Part shown: positions 62,149 to 62,660 of the stretch, piece by piece | Layout: each line of letters starts with the position of its first letter | Position numbering within the stretch: position 1 is the first letter of the stretch | Origin: Gilliamella sp. Choc4-2 | GTDB lineage: Bacteria; Pseudomonadota; Gammaproteobacteria; Enterobacterales; Orbaceae | DNA: 62,660 nucleotides | Direction: 5' to 3' | NCBI RefSeq assembly: GCF_001690355.1 | Contig: NZ_LZHG01000041.1 | Span: forward strand, 1-62,660 | The notes under the pieces: generated by a model | Databases searched by the model: none | The model's input: only the letters and a program-made list of their open reading frames with translations | What the model was told of the DNA's origin: nothing | Translations under genes and position numbers: made by a program

Positions 62149-62660
62149 TACTTTCTTTCCACAATGATGGCATGTTTTTCAGCACTGTCTTGTTGTACCC
62201 CCTTACAAATGGACGGTAATTCGTTTTGAATATTTTTTTGTGCTGTTCCCATTTTCTGCATGACATTACACTTAAGATAGATATTATCCTGCGTGCCCAG
62301 TTCAATGCCTTCACTGCTGATTTTTATATATGAACCGCCACACATTAACGTAAGCTGTTCGCTTGCGGTGACAGTGAGCTCACCATCGACACTGTCAATT
62401 TTTATATCCTGCTTGGCGGCCATGTTGAGGTTGGCGTTTTGGGCTTGCACTTCAATATCGCCTTGGTTGGCAAAGAGTTTCATGCCTGATTTGTGGGCAA
62501 ATAAGCCCATCGCTTCGCCCGATGAGAGGGTAAGATTTTTTAAGGCGGCAATGTCAGTTTGGTTTTCACTGGTTAAAGTAACGCTGTTGCCGGTGGAGAG
62601 TTGAATGTTTTGTGGACTGGTTAAGGCAATGCCTTCTTGGGCATAGGCAAGTATGCCGCT
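62148..62660 (-). CDS. VgrG (T6SS spike) C-terminal part, 5' end beyond window
   Basis: The minus-strand frame is open from the window edge to a TAA at 62148, giving 170 codons; the N-terminal base-plate part is outside. What is visible is the DUF2345-type beta-helical spike extension: repeated short strands such as LTSENQTDIAALKNLTLSSG and IEVQAQNANLNMAAKQDIKI. A non-repetitive C-terminal tail (MQKMGTAQKNIQNELPSI) follows and is a plausible docking site for the adaptor. It forms the tip of the T6SS puncturing device and carries the effector encoded downstream. Confidence 0.9.
   Translation of the reverse strand, partial: SGILAYAQEGIALTSPQNIQLSTGNSVTLTSENQTDIAALKNLTLSSGEAMGLFAHKSGMKLFANQGDIEVQAQNANLNMAAKQDIKIDSVDGELTVTASEQLTLMCGGSYIKISSEGIELGTQDNIYLKCNVMQKMGTAQKNIQNELPSICKGVQQDSAEKHAIIVERK

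Overview
The window is AT-rich chromosomal DNA of a gammaproteobacterium. Housekeeping proteins (MetC, PepB, IscRSUA, the S10/spc/alpha ribosomal operons, TrpR, Slt, Rob, SlyX/SlyD) align along their whole length with Enterobacterales/Pasteurellales versions. The rpsM leader keeps the enterobacterial S4 pseudoknot and its GTG start. Low GC, compact enterobacterial-like genes and the mix of two-partner secretion and T6SS cargo would suit an Orbaceae gut symbiont (Gilliamella/Frischella type); this is inference, as no rRNA or species marker is present.

Layout. (1) 1-8419, minus: a two-partner secretion locus. The outer-membrane transporter TpsB is followed by a giant filamentous-haemagglutinin/CdiA-like exoprotein of at least 2211 codons whose C-terminus lies outside the window. 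(2) 8800-24588: core genes on both strands: suhB, copA, tilS-metC, a phosphopantetheinyl transferase, ftnA, a tyrosine phosphatase, pepB, a Sel1-repeat protein with near-identical 108-bp repeats, ppiA, gntX-nfuA, rob, and slt-trpR. (3) 24697-29973: the Fe-S assembly operon iscRSUA-hscBA-fdx with an IscR-type promoter; iscX is absent and pepB is unlinked. (4) 30117-44088: S10, spc and alpha ribosomal protein operons with secY, rpmJ and rpoA, plus recognisable leader structures. Two genes are very short (rpmD, rpmJ). (5) 44477-53605: slyX, radC, slyD, fabI, tehB, fmt, a YfbS-like SLC13 transporter and poxB. (6) 53815-62660, minus: a type VI secretion effector module reading vgrG (3' part), a DUF4123 adaptor, a VasX-like MIX-type effector, then four tandem 365-aa membrane proteins, with small remnants after the last copy.

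The most interesting part is region 6. The first membrane protein starts 2 nt after the stop codon of the pore-former-like effector, so it is the natural immunity candidate. It is present in four near-identical copies that differ almost only in one 45-residue membrane hairpin with an acidic, probably periplasmic loop. Flanking marker residues are shuffled between copies, which suggests recombination. The array looks like an immunity bank with a diversified recognition hairpin. Family names for the array (DUF6708-like) and its function are inference.

Both ends of the window therefore carry inter-bacterial interaction machinery (a TPS/CdiA-like exoprotein on the left, a T6SS cargo island on the right), with some 45 kb of conserved core genes between.
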